From contig JAFPNP010000112.1 in assembly GCA_017411125.1 (NCBI GenBank), positions 1 to 23,915 on the forward strand: a stretch of DNA of 23,915 nt, in the 5' to 3' direction. Shown piece by piece: positions 15,701 to 22,676 of this stretch. Source of the DNA: Kiritimatiellia bacterium (lineage in GTDB: Bacteria; Verrucomicrobiota; Kiritimatiellia; RFP12; UBA1067). Both the position numbers and the translations under genes were made by a program. A model generated the notes under the pieces. It had not been told where the DNA came from, searched no databases, and saw only the letters and a program-made list of their open reading frames with translations. Position 1 is the first letter of the stretch. Each line of letters begins with the position of its first letter.

Positions 15701-15952
15701 GTCGCGCACGGCGAGGCTCCCTATTTCCTTGAGGCCGGGATCCAGCTCGTTGAGCCGCTTCCATGTGACGCATTTTTTCTCTTTTTTCGTCGTGGCTGCG
15801 GCGCCCGACACTTTGGCGTCCGGCGGAGCCTTGTCGTCCCACGCGTCCCAGCTCTTGATTTTGGCCGCGTCTTTGAATGACACGACCTCCGCCGCGGCGG
15901 CGAACATTGCGGTGGCAAGCATCGCCCCGACTGTACAGATAGTCTTGTTCAT
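12740..15952 (-). CDS. Secreted two-domain clan-A glycosidase with agarase-like second half
   Basis: The 1,070-residue protein has a signal peptide (residues 1-21, ending FAAAA-E) and two probable TIM-barrel glycosidase units. The first (about 90-400) shows EWEIWNEPFGQG with acid/base candidate E214 and IMQGEVGCPS with nucleophile candidate E309, as in GH39-like clan-A enzymes; a beta-sandwich-like stretch (about 400-520) follows. The second (about 600-1060) opens with a signature typical of beta-agarase-like proteins (GRFRTEKVDGKWWFVDPEG), then has GFSIDNEIAWG (E826) and VLVTEFHFG (E977) as the likely catalytic pair. Both catalytic pairs are present, so both halves may be active. Substrates are probably galactose- or xylose-type polysaccharides or host glycans; family assignment is by motif only. 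It is the last gene of the minus-strand cluster, 52 bases after the six-hairpin gene, and lacks a strong ribosome-binding site. Confidence 0.82.
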   Translation of the reverse strand: MNKTICTVGAMLATAMFAAAAEVVSFKDAAKIKSWDAWDDKAPPDAKVSGAAATTKKEKKCVTWKRLNELDPGLKEIGSLAVRDAKDVKSSKWSIGCETMDRDYADWNAYKHLLGPLGVKHGRLFSGWAKTEQAKGKYDFSWFDPQVREMAAMGVKPWICLAYGNPVYGSDFRLGMKVKQITDKPEAFDAWIKYCVACVERYKDVVDEWEIWNEPFGQGPEYAEMFYRTGKAIRAVQPTAKLYCTAISFPKDYTCVMEKLKKENALDLGSYFIYHPYNANPDASYARIAEPLRKLVKSYSGAFDIMQGEVGCPSQLEFGHALRNIEWSEYAQAKWLLRRTIGDAARNIPSSVFTMIDLQYTFMLQSFGLVRSNTLKEFVYRRPSYFAMQNVFGLLDDEARPDKISIQKNFEVTKKFDPRDNHPRTLTSVRFIRHGKTLRFLWFSDSRPSSELGFDAVPLHFPGKLSNPVWVDMITGRAFEIPSDRVKHEKDFTILRDIPMWDSPVMIADKLSIPMRKDWAKMTPYELVDSIYRPGQFKNKMKAMPPKDSQPWMKMSTKDFLPFIDKYGQFRWRDWPGKTTCDEDLKRAAEEEEKDLAVHPGPADWNKYGGWAKGPQLKATGRFRTEKVDGKWWFVDPEGRLFWSFGVMRVSASNAMTPLNGDTATPRTGYPIPDRDCFYEWLPPAPGAADETPFSKFWTTRDELLWPFYEARNETRVFDFSSANLYRKYGKDYYAKFTDISHRRLRSWCVNTIASSSDKAICAARRTPYYDRVERMSRFIEGSANFWFKFRDPWDPTFRTSVLEALAKRGEQGHDPMCLGFSIDNEIAWGSSPSQLAEWTLRSPADQPAKASLVEFMKKKYGEIAKLNAAWKASYTDWADLLHTLTLPGDAAKKDLADFTGVIVEEYFKRTRAAVKEFDPQLLYLGCRFAGVATAKPWVIGPCAKYSDVITYNIYNWGVRGFNLPKGVEDKPVLVTEFHFGATDRGPFGASLRPTANQSDRAEKIKGYVRSAIGNPQIAGVHWHQYSDQATTGRFDGESSQVGWTDVCDRPYAETVKALREVGAEIYSKR

Positions 15953-16004
15953 AGATAGTCTTTCATTGTTTGTTGTGTGTTATGGTGGAAACTTTTCCGT
16001 CGGT

Positions 16005-18068
16005 TCATTTGCATATCGTGATTTCGGGTCTGTCCAGCGAGGTTTTGCGGTGCGAACCGTCGGGCAGCACAAGTTTTACCTTGCGCGAAGGATCGACGTG
16101 GCGCGGCCGCAAGACAAGCCGATCCATCTTGCCGCCCTTGACGACGCATTCGACCTCGAAGCCGCTCTCGGCGGGCAGGCGGAACGACCAGTCTTTCCAT
16201 TCTTTCGGAACGCCCGCGCCGATGAGGCATTCGTCGTCCTGCTCCGAAAGCAGCATCTGGTTGATGGCGTAAAGGCAGTTGCCGGCGCCCGTCATGAACC
16301 ATGGCCGAAACTCCGCCACGCCCGGCTCGTTGATCTCCCATATCTCCCCGTAGCATCCTGACGACGACGCAGCCTCCATGAGGAGCGGATAGACTTTCCT
16401 GTACCTTTCCGCCCGCTGCGCCGCGATCGCCATCGTGGCCGCATACCAAGGGCATATCTTCTTGCCGGTCTTGTACATGTTGCCGGCCTTCGTTCCCTGC
16501 GCAAGAAAGAAATCGACCGCCGCCGTCTGCTCCTTGTGCCCGCGCGGGAAGATCGGGAAAGGGAAATATCCGGCGAGCGTACCCATCGAGACCGCTTCCG
16601 TCGCGTCCGCAGCCGGGACGAAGCGTCCGTATTTCACGGGCAGCGACTTTTCGAGCCGGGCGGCCTTCTCCCGCCAGTCCGCCGCCTCCTTTGCGTCCAC
16701 GCCGAGACGGTCCGCGGCGTCGGCGCAGATTCTGAACGTGTGGATGATGCCGCACGTGGTCATGCACGGGCGCACCTTCGCCGCGCCGAGGCGTTCGAGG
16801 TCGGTGCATTTGCAGACGAACGACGAACCGTCTGGCGCATCGTAGATGCATTGCGAACGGTAGAAGCGCGCGCACTCGCGCATCACGGGATACATCTTCT
16901 TGCGCAGGAAGGTCAGGTCGTCCGTGTACGCCGCCGCGAGGTTGCAGGTCTGTGCGATTGCGGACATGTGGAAGATGTGGTCGAGCCAATGCCCCGGCGG
17001 AGATGCCTCCAGGAGGGCGTCCTCCAAGCACAGCCAAAACCACCGTGCTCCGCTTCCGTTGATGCGCAGTTTCGCCTGGGAGAGCGTTTTGTGCCGGAAT
17101 TCCGCGACGTGCTTCGCCTCGTTGAAATGTCCTGCGGAGAGAAGCCCCTGCACCCCGTACAGCTCGTCGAACGCGAACGACTTTCCGCTCCAGTGCGACA
17201 CGAGGATTCCGATCGGGAGGTGCCAGCGCGTGACACAGCACTTCAACTGGTATTCCGCCATCGTGCGCAGCTGCATCAGTTTTGCGTCCGGCAACTGCAC
17301 GGACGACGCGGAATAGTACTTTCGCCATGCGGCTTCGTGGCGGTCGGCGAGGTCGGCGTACGTCCCCGCGTAGGGCTTGCCGTTCTGCCCCGTGTACGAA
17401 ATGAACGTCACGAATGCGCCGTTCTCCCGCGCGTGGCGGATCGTGACGCGCGTCTTGTCGATGTTTTTGCCGTAGGCGGTGAAGGAATACGCGCGCCCGT
17501 CGGGCACGTCCTCCCACGGCCCAACGACGATGCGCCCCTCCGCGTCCCTGTGCGGAGTGTAGTCGAGTCCGACGCCGAGGCGGGCCGTGTCCGTTCCGGG
17601 GAACGTCTGCCGGATGGCGATCACGTCGCAGCCCTGCGCCACGAACGTTTCGACCACGCGCGTGACGTCGCCGAACACGTTCGTGACGATCGACTTTGCC
17701 GCGAGCGGATCGAGCGTCTGGGACCAGCGGTCGGGATTTTCGAGCGGCTTGCCGTCGACTGCGAGCGTGAGCCGGTAACTGCCATGCCCGTAAAGATTGT
17801 AGAGGAGCCGCCGCCCGGCGATGAAGATGCCGGTCGAGAAACGGCAGCTTTTCGTCCGCTGCGAGGGAAGCGGCACGCCGCCCAGATGGTCCGCCGTCAT
17901 GCACAGACTTCCATTGGACAGCATCGCGGGTATGTATGCGCTTGGCATGGACGCACCCTCTCCGCGCACCAGGCAGGGCGCGTTGCCCTCGATGCGCCGT
18001 GCCGATGCGCGGCAATCCAGCGCAACAATGGCGAGAGTCAGACAGAACGCTATGCGCAACGGTGTCAT
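16005..18068 (-). CDS. Secreted six-hairpin (alpha/alpha)6 glycosidase, GH95/GH65-like
   Basis: The protein has 687 residues from ATG 18068, chosen because it begins a clean signal peptide (MTPLRIAFCLTLAIVALDC, cut near ASA-R) and because the promoter candidate at 18187-18216 would place the transcript start below the longer alternative ATGs (18191, 18107). An N-terminal beta-sandwich (about 25-260) is followed by an (alpha/alpha)6 barrel (about 265-600) with SFAFDELYGVQGLLSAGHF, DHIFHMSAIAQ and FLRKKMYPVMRECARFY, and a C-terminal part with GAGVPKEWKDWSFRLPAE. The architecture matches GH95 (alpha-L-fucosidase/galactosidase) and GH65-type enzymes; the catalytic residues cannot be fixed by eye, so family and substrate remain open. 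It stands between the GH27 and the double glycosidase and is probably cotranscribed with the latter. Confidence 0.72.
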   Translation of the reverse strand: MTPLRIAFCLTLAIVALDCRASARRIEGNAPCLVRGEGASMPSAYIPAMLSNGSLCMTADHLGGVPLPSQRTKSCRFSTGIFIAGRRLLYNLYGHGSYRLTLAVDGKPLENPDRWSQTLDPLAAKSIVTNVFGDVTRVVETFVAQGCDVIAIRQTFPGTDTARLGVGLDYTPHRDAEGRIVVGPWEDVPDGRAYSFTAYGKNIDKTRVTIRHARENGAFVTFISYTGQNGKPYAGTYADLADRHEAAWRKYYSASSVQLPDAKLMQLRTMAEYQLKCCVTRWHLPIGILVSHWSGKSFAFDELYGVQGLLSAGHFNEAKHVAEFRHKTLSQAKLRINGSGARWFWLCLEDALLEASPPGHWLDHIFHMSAIAQTCNLAAAYTDDLTFLRKKMYPVMRECARFYRSQCIYDAPDGSSFVCKCTDLERLGAAKVRPCMTTCGIIHTFRICADAADRLGVDAKEAADWREKAARLEKSLPVKYGRFVPAADATEAVSMGTLAGYFPFPIFPRGHKEQTAAVDFFLAQGTKAGNMYKTGKKICPWYAATMAIAAQRAERYRKVYPLLMEAASSSGCYGEIWEINEPGVAEFRPWFMTGAGNCLYAINQMLLSEQDDECLIGAGVPKEWKDWSFRLPAESGFEVECVVKGGKMDRLVLRPRHVDPSRKVKLVLPDGSHRKTSLDRPEITICK

Positions 18069-18186
18069 TTCTCTGCTTGGGCAAGAAGAGTAGGGAGGAT
18101 GTTTCATGAGGATTTTAGACCTTTTAATCCACGAGATAGACCATACGCGCCCCGAAGATCCCGCAGATTCCCCTCGGTGCATCGTT

Positions 18187-18216
18187 ATCATATCAAATTT
18201 GATTTCATTGGCACAA
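18187..18216 (-). promoter_or_regulatory. Promoter with palindromic spacer for the six-hairpin glycosidase
   Basis: On the minus strand TTGTGC (18216-18211) and TATGAT (18192-18187) are separated by 18 bases, a fair -35/-10 pair about 110 bases before ATG 18068. The spacer contains most of the perfect 12-bp palindrome ATCAAATTTGAT (18192-18203), which overlaps the -10 by one base and could be an operator. The region is AT-rich against GC-rich surroundings. The 260-base gap between the GH27 stop and this gene holds no ORF that I support. Confidence 0.45.
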
Positions 18217-18284
18217 GCGGAAAATCCAAGCGGCGCAACGTCCCGTCGCTGTACCTCCTTGGGCTTGCATCAACACATGCTGCG

Positions 18285-18298
18285 ACCGTTTTTACGGT
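18285..18298. other. Inverted repeat downstream of the GH27 gene
   Basis: ACCGT-TTTT-ACGGT is a perfect 5-bp inverted repeat around four T bases, 30 bases past the GH27 stop on the minus strand. As RNA from that strand it would form a short hairpin with a loop of four A bases and no U-run, so it is a poor terminator; it may also be a regulator site for the promoter below it. Confidence 0.3.
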
Positions 18299-18328
18299 GT
18301 TGGTAAATTGGCAGGGTATGCGTTTGTG

Positions 18329-20050
18329 TCACTTGTCGCAGCGTTCGCAGGGATATGATTTGGGCGCTTTCCGGCCGGGTTTGCCGACGGGGCGTCGCTC
18401 CTCGAACTGGATGTAGACGGAATTCATGCGGATGTCCGCCACGCCTTCGGCGAGTCGCGCGTCGTCCTTCGGAAAGAGCCGCACGAGATGCGTGGCATGG
18501 CCCGGCACTTCTACAGAGTATCTGATGCCGAAGATGCCTTCGTCTTTCTGCCGCCAGAGGTCGCGGACGAGCCATTTGCCTTCCAGTCCGAGTGAATCGT
18601 AGTCGATGCAGATGCGCGTCGTCTCTTCATGGGTGTTGAACAGCGCGAACACGAGCGATCCGTCGTGCATTGGCTTGGCCCACACTTGCGCACGGGGACC
18701 TTTTGCGACGAGAGCGGCCTGTGCGCCCAGTTCGTCCTGGTTCGTTTCGAGCACTTCGTCGTTCGTGAGAAGCGCGAGCGTGAAGTCGTCGAGTTTCGCG
18801 AGGTCGCATCCGATGAGGAGCGGCGCGCAGAGAATCGACCACATCGAGATGTGCGTGTACTGCTCGTTGCGCGTCAGCGTGCATGGGTGCGGCTCGGTCA
18901 TGCCGACGCCCTTGGATGGTATTCCGAGAATGCCGACGACCAGCATGTCGGGGTCGTTCCATGCGCCAGGGCCGGCATACGGCCACAGGCCTGCCTGTCT
19001 GTCTAGGTTGCCGATCATCTTGGCGAAGGAGTCTTTTATGTCGCCAGCCGTTCTCCAGCAGTTGCCGCCCACGTTCGCGCCCCAGGTGGAGACGTTGTGC
19101 ATGCCGTACTGGCAGAGCGAAAAGACGATGTCGCGCTTTTGCGCGCGGAGCGCCTCGCCCATCAGCCGGTAGGGAAGCGTCGCGCCGTCAAGCCCGGCAC
19201 CTACGCCCTTGTGGCTGAACATTCCCTTGCGGAAACCTTTCTTGCCGTATGTGCAGTGGTCGTATTTTACGTAGTCGTAACCCCATTCCGCCCAAGTCCG
19301 CGCGTCCTGCCATTCGTGCCCCCAGCTGCCGGTACACATTCCGCACGTGTATGGACCGGGCGAGGAGTATAGCCCGGCTTTGAGTCCTTTTGCGTGGATG
19401 TAGCCGGCAAGCCCCTTCATGTCGGGGAAGCGGGCGTTGGGGTTGATCGTTCCGTCTGGTTTCCGTTCGGCGCCCTGCAGCGTGGGGTCGTCTTTGAACC
19501 GATACGGGTTGTTCTGCCAGAAGTCGTCGATGTTCACGTAAGTCCAGCCGTGGTCGGCAAGGCCGCTCGACACCATCGCGTCCGCCGCAGCCTTGATGTC
19601 CTTTTGCGTGACCTTGAAATTGAAACGGTTCCACGAGTTCCATCCCATCGGCGGCGTGAGTGCGATCTTTTCGCCAACGACGAGCTTCAGCACGCGCTTT
19701 GCGTGGCCTTCGCCGTTCTCTGCCGTGAAAACGATCGGGTATGTTCCTCGCTTAGACACTGCGCCGCCCAGCACGCCGCTTGTTGAATCGAACGTGGCGC
19801 CTGGCGGCAATCCTTCCGCCGCGAGGCGCATCGGGCGTTTGCCTGTTACCGGCAGACGCCACAGGATGGGGTGGCCGGGGCGCACCCCGAACACCCGTGC
19901 GCCGTTGATGCGCGGCGCGGTTCCCGCCGGCGGCGTAAGAATTCCGAGCTGCACCGTCTGCGGCGCGTTCGCGCCGGCGATCGGCGGCGTCGCCAAAAGA
20001 ACGGCCAGTGTGCCGACCAGCGTTCGGCAACAAATGTTTTCGATCCCCAT
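18329..20050 (-). CDS. Secreted GH27 alpha-galactosidase
   Basis: The enzyme is predicted to release terminal alpha-linked galactose (or alpha-GalNAc, also known in GH27) outside the cytoplasm. From ATG 20050 the protein has 573 residues: signal peptide (1-28, ending IAGANA), a small Ig-like/'putative Ig' domain (about 32-125, with LPPGATFDSTSGVLGG), then the GH27 barrel from TPPMGWNSWNRF (132-143). Substrate-binding DD in YVNIDDFW (171-178), nucleophile D264 in YVKYDHC and acid/base D337 in WRTAGDIKDSF are all present. A C-terminal beta domain (about 450-540) precedes a basic, cysteine-containing tail. ATG 20050 was preferred to 20074 because AAAGGGAC lies just before it. It starts 31 bases after the era stop and may be the last gene of that operon; a secreted enzyme after era is unusual. 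Confidence 0.92.
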   Translation of the reverse strand: MGIENICCRTLVGTLAVLLATPPIAGANAPQTVQLGILTPPAGTAPRINGARVFGVRPGHPILWRLPVTGKRPMRLAAEGLPPGATFDSTSGVLGGAVSKRGTYPIVFTAENGEGHAKRVLKLVVGEKIALTPPMGWNSWNRFNFKVTQKDIKAAADAMVSSGLADHGWTYVNIDDFWQNNPYRFKDDPTLQGAERKPDGTINPNARFPDMKGLAGYIHAKGLKAGLYSSPGPYTCGMCTGSWGHEWQDARTWAEWGYDYVKYDHCTYGKKGFRKGMFSHKGVGAGLDGATLPYRLMGEALRAQKRDIVFSLCQYGMHNVSTWGANVGGNCWRTAGDIKDSFAKMIGNLDRQAGLWPYAGPGAWNDPDMLVVGILGIPSKGVGMTEPHPCTLTRNEQYTHISMWSILCAPLLIGCDLAKLDDFTLALLTNDEVLETNQDELGAQAALVAKGPRAQVWAKPMHDGSLVFALFNTHEETTRICIDYDSLGLEGKWLVRDLWRQKDEGIFGIRYSVEVPGHATHLVRLFPKDDARLAEGVADIRMNSVYIQFEERRPVGKPGRKAPKSYPCERCDK

Positions 20051-20081
20051 AACGCATGTCCCTTTCGGTTGCAAACATCGG

Positions 20082-21020
20082 TCAGCGCGTCGCGCCGAGG
20101 TAGCCCATTTCAGCCAGAAGCCTGCTGTTCTTCATCCAGTTGGGTTCGACCTTGACCCAGAGTTCGAGACGCACCTTCACTCCGAACATGTCGGACAGTT
20201 CCGGTTCGGAACTCTGGCGCACGGCCTTGAGCAGCGAACCGCGCGGCCCTATGACGATGCCTTTCTGGGAAGGGCGGTTTACGTAGATCGTGACGGCGAC
20301 CTCCCAGCCGCGCTTGCGGTCTTCGGCGATGTCCTTCACCGCCACGCCCACTTCGTGCGGCACTTCGTCGCGGAGGCGCTGTATCAGCTTCTCGCGCACC
20401 ACGTCGGCGATGGCGAGCTTTCGCGGATAGTCCGTCACCACGTCTTCCGGGAAGAGCGCGGGACCATGCTCGGCAAGTTCGTAGAGGGCGTCTAGCAGCG
20501 CGTCGCATCCGCCTTTCCGTATGCCGCAGCACGTGACCCAGCGAGGCTCCGGGAAGGGCTGTTCGCACTTCTGCATGGCTTCTTTCCATGCGTCGCGGAA
20601 CATGGTTTCGAAGAAAGGGGCGCGGTCGCACTTGTTCAGCGCGAACACGGTTTTCCCGGGGCGCTCGCGGACGACGCGGGCCATCCAGCCCGCATCCTCC
20701 ATCTGCGGCTCGTGCGCGGCGTCGAACACTACAAGCAGTATGTCCACTCCGGCAGAAGACGCCCGCGCCATGCCGTTGAGCAGTTTTCCGAGCGGTCCGA
20801 CGGCCTTGTGGAGGCCGGGCGTGTCCAGCAGTACGAGCTGTCCGCGTGGATCCTCCACTATGCCGCGTATGGTGTTGCGCGTCGTCTGCTCCACGGGGCT
20901 GACGATAGACACCTTTTCGCCGACCATCAGGTTGACGACGGTGGACTTGCCCGCGTTAGTGCGTCCGACGACGCCGACCATGGCCGACTTGCGCGCCGGC
21001 TTCTGCTCCTGCTCCGGCAT
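20082..21020 (-). CDS. era: GTPase Era, ribosome assembly factor
   Basis: Era is an essential-type GTPase that binds the 3' end of 16S rRNA and assists 30S subunit maturation in the cytoplasm. The 312-residue protein has G1 GRTNAGKST (19-27), the G2 region EQTTRNTIRG, G3 DTPGLHK, G4 NKCD, and a C-terminal KH domain with QKGIVIGPRGSLLKAV followed by the family's typical ending. The G1 motif is GRTNAGKS rather than the common GRPNVGKS, and the G5 position reads TCCGIRKGG rather than SAxxG, so the GTPase part is slightly divergent, but all catalytic motifs are present. Its ATG follows the etfA stop by one base (TGA-A-ATG), so it is translated as part of the etf operon. Confidence 0.95.
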   Translation of the reverse strand: MPEQEQKPARKSAMVGVVGRTNAGKSTVVNLMVGEKVSIVSPVEQTTRNTIRGIVEDPRGQLVLLDTPGLHKAVGPLGKLLNGMARASSAGVDILLVVFDAAHEPQMEDAGWMARVVRERPGKTVFALNKCDRAPFFETMFRDAWKEAMQKCEQPFPEPRWVTCCGIRKGGCDALLDALYELAEHGPALFPEDVVTDYPRKLAIADVVREKLIQRLRDEVPHEVGVAVKDIAEDRKRGWEVAVTIYVNRPSQKGIVIGPRGSLLKAVRQSSEPELSDMFGVKVRLELWVKVEPNWMKNSRLLAEMGYLGATR

Positions 21021-21021
21021 T

Positions 21022-21855
21022 TCAGAGCAGCTCGTTTACCTTTTTCATCACCTCGAATGCGTCGGCCACGTAGAGGACGTCCGCCTTGCCCTGCGCCCAG
21101 CCGCAGTTCGCGTCGAGGTTCACGGCGCGGCGTTCCGTCACGAAGCGCCAGCCGACGACGTGCGGTTCTTCGCCGTGGCAGCAGGTTGCAAGCCCCTTGG
21201 CGTGGCGTGGCGTCGAACCGGTCTGGCCCACCTGGTTCATGTGGGACATGAAGGAAAACGCTTTTGCGGCCTCCGGCATGTCGACGAGGCTCTTCGAGGA
21301 GCCGAGCGACGCGCCGGACTTCGCGAGGAAACCGGTAATCGTGGCGGCGGCATCGTCCAGATGCGCCGCGCCGTCCGCCTGCTTCTTGGTCCAGCCCGCG
21401 CCGGCCACGAAGAGAAGCTTTGCATCGGGTTTTATCGTCGATTCGCCGCCGCCGCCAGCCGCAACGAGACCGTTCACCTTCGTGCGCGAGGAGGTTGCGG
21501 GCGCCGGGTCGAGCGCGGCGGGCGTTGCGCCCGCCTTGGCGCAGATTTCGTCGAAGAGCGAGGGATCCGTCACTACGACCCACGGACGCGCCGCGCGGGA
21601 GAACGTGACGAGTATGCGCTGACGGTAAAGCCAGCGCTGCGCGGTGGCGGTTTCGCCGTCTATGGCGAGGCTCACCACGTTCGTATCCACCTGCGCGCCG
21701 GCTCGCATCGCCGCCGCGCCTGCGCAGCGGCGGACGCGGGACGTGCCTGGAAGCAGCACGATTTCTGCGCCGCTGGCCTTGATGGCGTCCGCAAGCGCGG
21801 GAACGTCCTGCGCAAAAACGCCCTGGCCGGAAAGATTGAAAGCCGCCGTCTTCAT
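21022..21855 (-). CDS. etfA: Electron transfer flavoprotein alpha subunit, divergent
   Basis: EtfA pairs with EtfB to carry electrons from dehydrogenases to a membrane quinone oxidoreductase or other acceptor, using FAD. The 277-residue protein is shorter than usual (about 310-330). The N-terminal domain covers about 1-150. The C-terminal FAD domain retains VGQTGS and AVNLDANCGW...KADVLYVADAFEVMKKVNELL-like sequence (positions about 225-277), matching the normal VGQTG and AINxD...ADyGivGD blocks, but the GISGA-QH loop that contacts FAD is replaced by ATCCHGEEPHVVGW. Flavin binding may therefore differ. Start: the ATG overlaps the etfB stop in ATGA, giving translational coupling; a longer open frame to 22107 overlaps etfB and is rejected. 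Confidence 0.85.
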   Translation of the reverse strand: MKTAAFNLSGQGVFAQDVPALADAIKASGAEIVLLPGTSRVRRCAGAAAMRAGAQVDTNVVSLAIDGETATAQRWLYRQRILVTFSRAARPWVVVTDPSLFDEICAKAGATPAALDPAPATSSRTKVNGLVAAGGGGESTIKPDAKLLFVAGAGWTKKQADGAAHLDDAAATITGFLAKSGASLGSSKSLVDMPEAAKAFSFMSHMNQVGQTGSTPRHAKGLATCCHGEEPHVVGWRFVTERRAVNLDANCGWAQGKADVLYVADAFEVMKKVNELL

Positions 21856-22661
21856 TGCTTGATCCACTCCACGATTTCGGCGGCGATTGCGTCCGCCGTC
21901 ATGTCCTTCTTCACCACCGTATCGCGCTTCGCGGCAGGCACCTCCGCTTTTGCGTACGCGATGCCGCCCGCGCCGACGTTCGCTGTGGGGGCTTTCATGA
22001 GCGCGGGCATCACGCCGCGCATGTTCATCATGCCGGTCTGCGGGTTGTTCGGCGGTTCCGGCAGGCTTCCGGTGGCCCAGCCGACGGCGGCGGGGAATCC
22101 CGCGCACGTGGAGGACTGGTACTGTCCGCCCTCTACGCGCTCCAGCACGGTGAACGTATCGTCGTCAGCGAGCTTCAGTTCGTCCACGGCCATGAAGAAC
22201 TCGCCGATCCCCAGCGTTTCGGCCACGAACTGCAGCGTCACGCCCGCATCGCGGGACGCGCTCGCGCAGCCGCCGAAGAGAAGCGTGGAGGAGAGGTCGA
22301 GGTCGGGAATGGACCGTATCGCCTTCGCCAGCTCGGCGGCGGTCTCCCGCGCATCGGTGAATCCGCCGGCGGGGGCGTTCACGGCGACGAGCTGGAACGG
22401 AGCCTTCTGCGCGACTGTCATCATCAGCTGCTGCAGTTTGGCCTTGGGGCCTAGCGCGACAAGCGTCACCTTGGAACCTGCACGGGATTTCGCGAGTGCG
22501 GCGGCCTCGTAGAGTGCGCATGCGGCCCACGGGTCGAGCACGCTCGGCAGCATCTGCTCGTTCTTGAGGCCGGGGCCCTGCGGCGTCTCGACCGGTTCAA
22601 GCGTCTGGAGCGGGTCGGGAACGAGCGACCCGCATACTATGATGTGAAGCGGTTTTCCCAT
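21852..22661 (-). CDS. etfB: Electron transfer flavoprotein beta subunit
   Basis: The 269-residue protein is the AMP-binding partner of EtfA. It has the expected order: a short N-terminal strand IIVCGSLVPDP, DPWAACALYEAAAL for the usual NPFDeyAleeAl segment, VTLVALGP, LLFGGCASASRDAGVTLQFVAETLG for the conserved G-x(4)-D block, and VLERVEGGQYQSS followed by PAAVGW, the normal beta-subunit signature region. The conserved D of the 'DxdtgqvG' block appears as RDAGV, so it is somewhat divergent like its partner. It starts 15 bases after the stop of the upstream oxidoreductase gene and ends overlapping etfA by four bases. The electron donor is not known; the adjacent oxidoreductase is one possibility. 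Confidence 0.87.
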   Translation of the reverse strand: MGKPLHIIVCGSLVPDPLQTLEPVETPQGPGLKNEQMLPSVLDPWAACALYEAAALAKSRAGSKVTLVALGPKAKLQQLMMTVAQKAPFQLVAVNAPAGGFTDARETAAELAKAIRSIPDLDLSSTLLFGGCASASRDAGVTLQFVAETLGIGEFFMAVDELKLADDDTFTVLERVEGGQYQSSTCAGFPAAVGWATGSLPEPPNNPQTGMMNMRGVMPALMKAPTANVGAGGIAYAKAEVPAAKRDTVVKKDMTADAIAAEIVEWIKQ

Positions 22662-22676
22662 CGTCGAATCCGTTTG

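Noticed and set aside
15836..15850. Two GTCCCA units 9 bases apart in the double glycosidase gene
   Set aside because: Only two units, explained by the coding of WDAWDD near the N-terminus; chance.
15949..18084. 711-codon open frame overlapping the six-hairpin glycosidase in another frame
   Set aside because: Composition is Arg/Ala/Gly-rich with no domains; the overlapping frame has a signal peptide and glycosidase motifs.
16536..18416. 626-codon plus-strand frame
   Set aside because: Antisense of the six-hairpin gene, no recognisable domain.
20521..22512. 663-codon plus-strand frame over era/etfA/etfB
   Set aside because: Ser/Ala-rich antisense frame; the minus-strand genes have clear family motifs.
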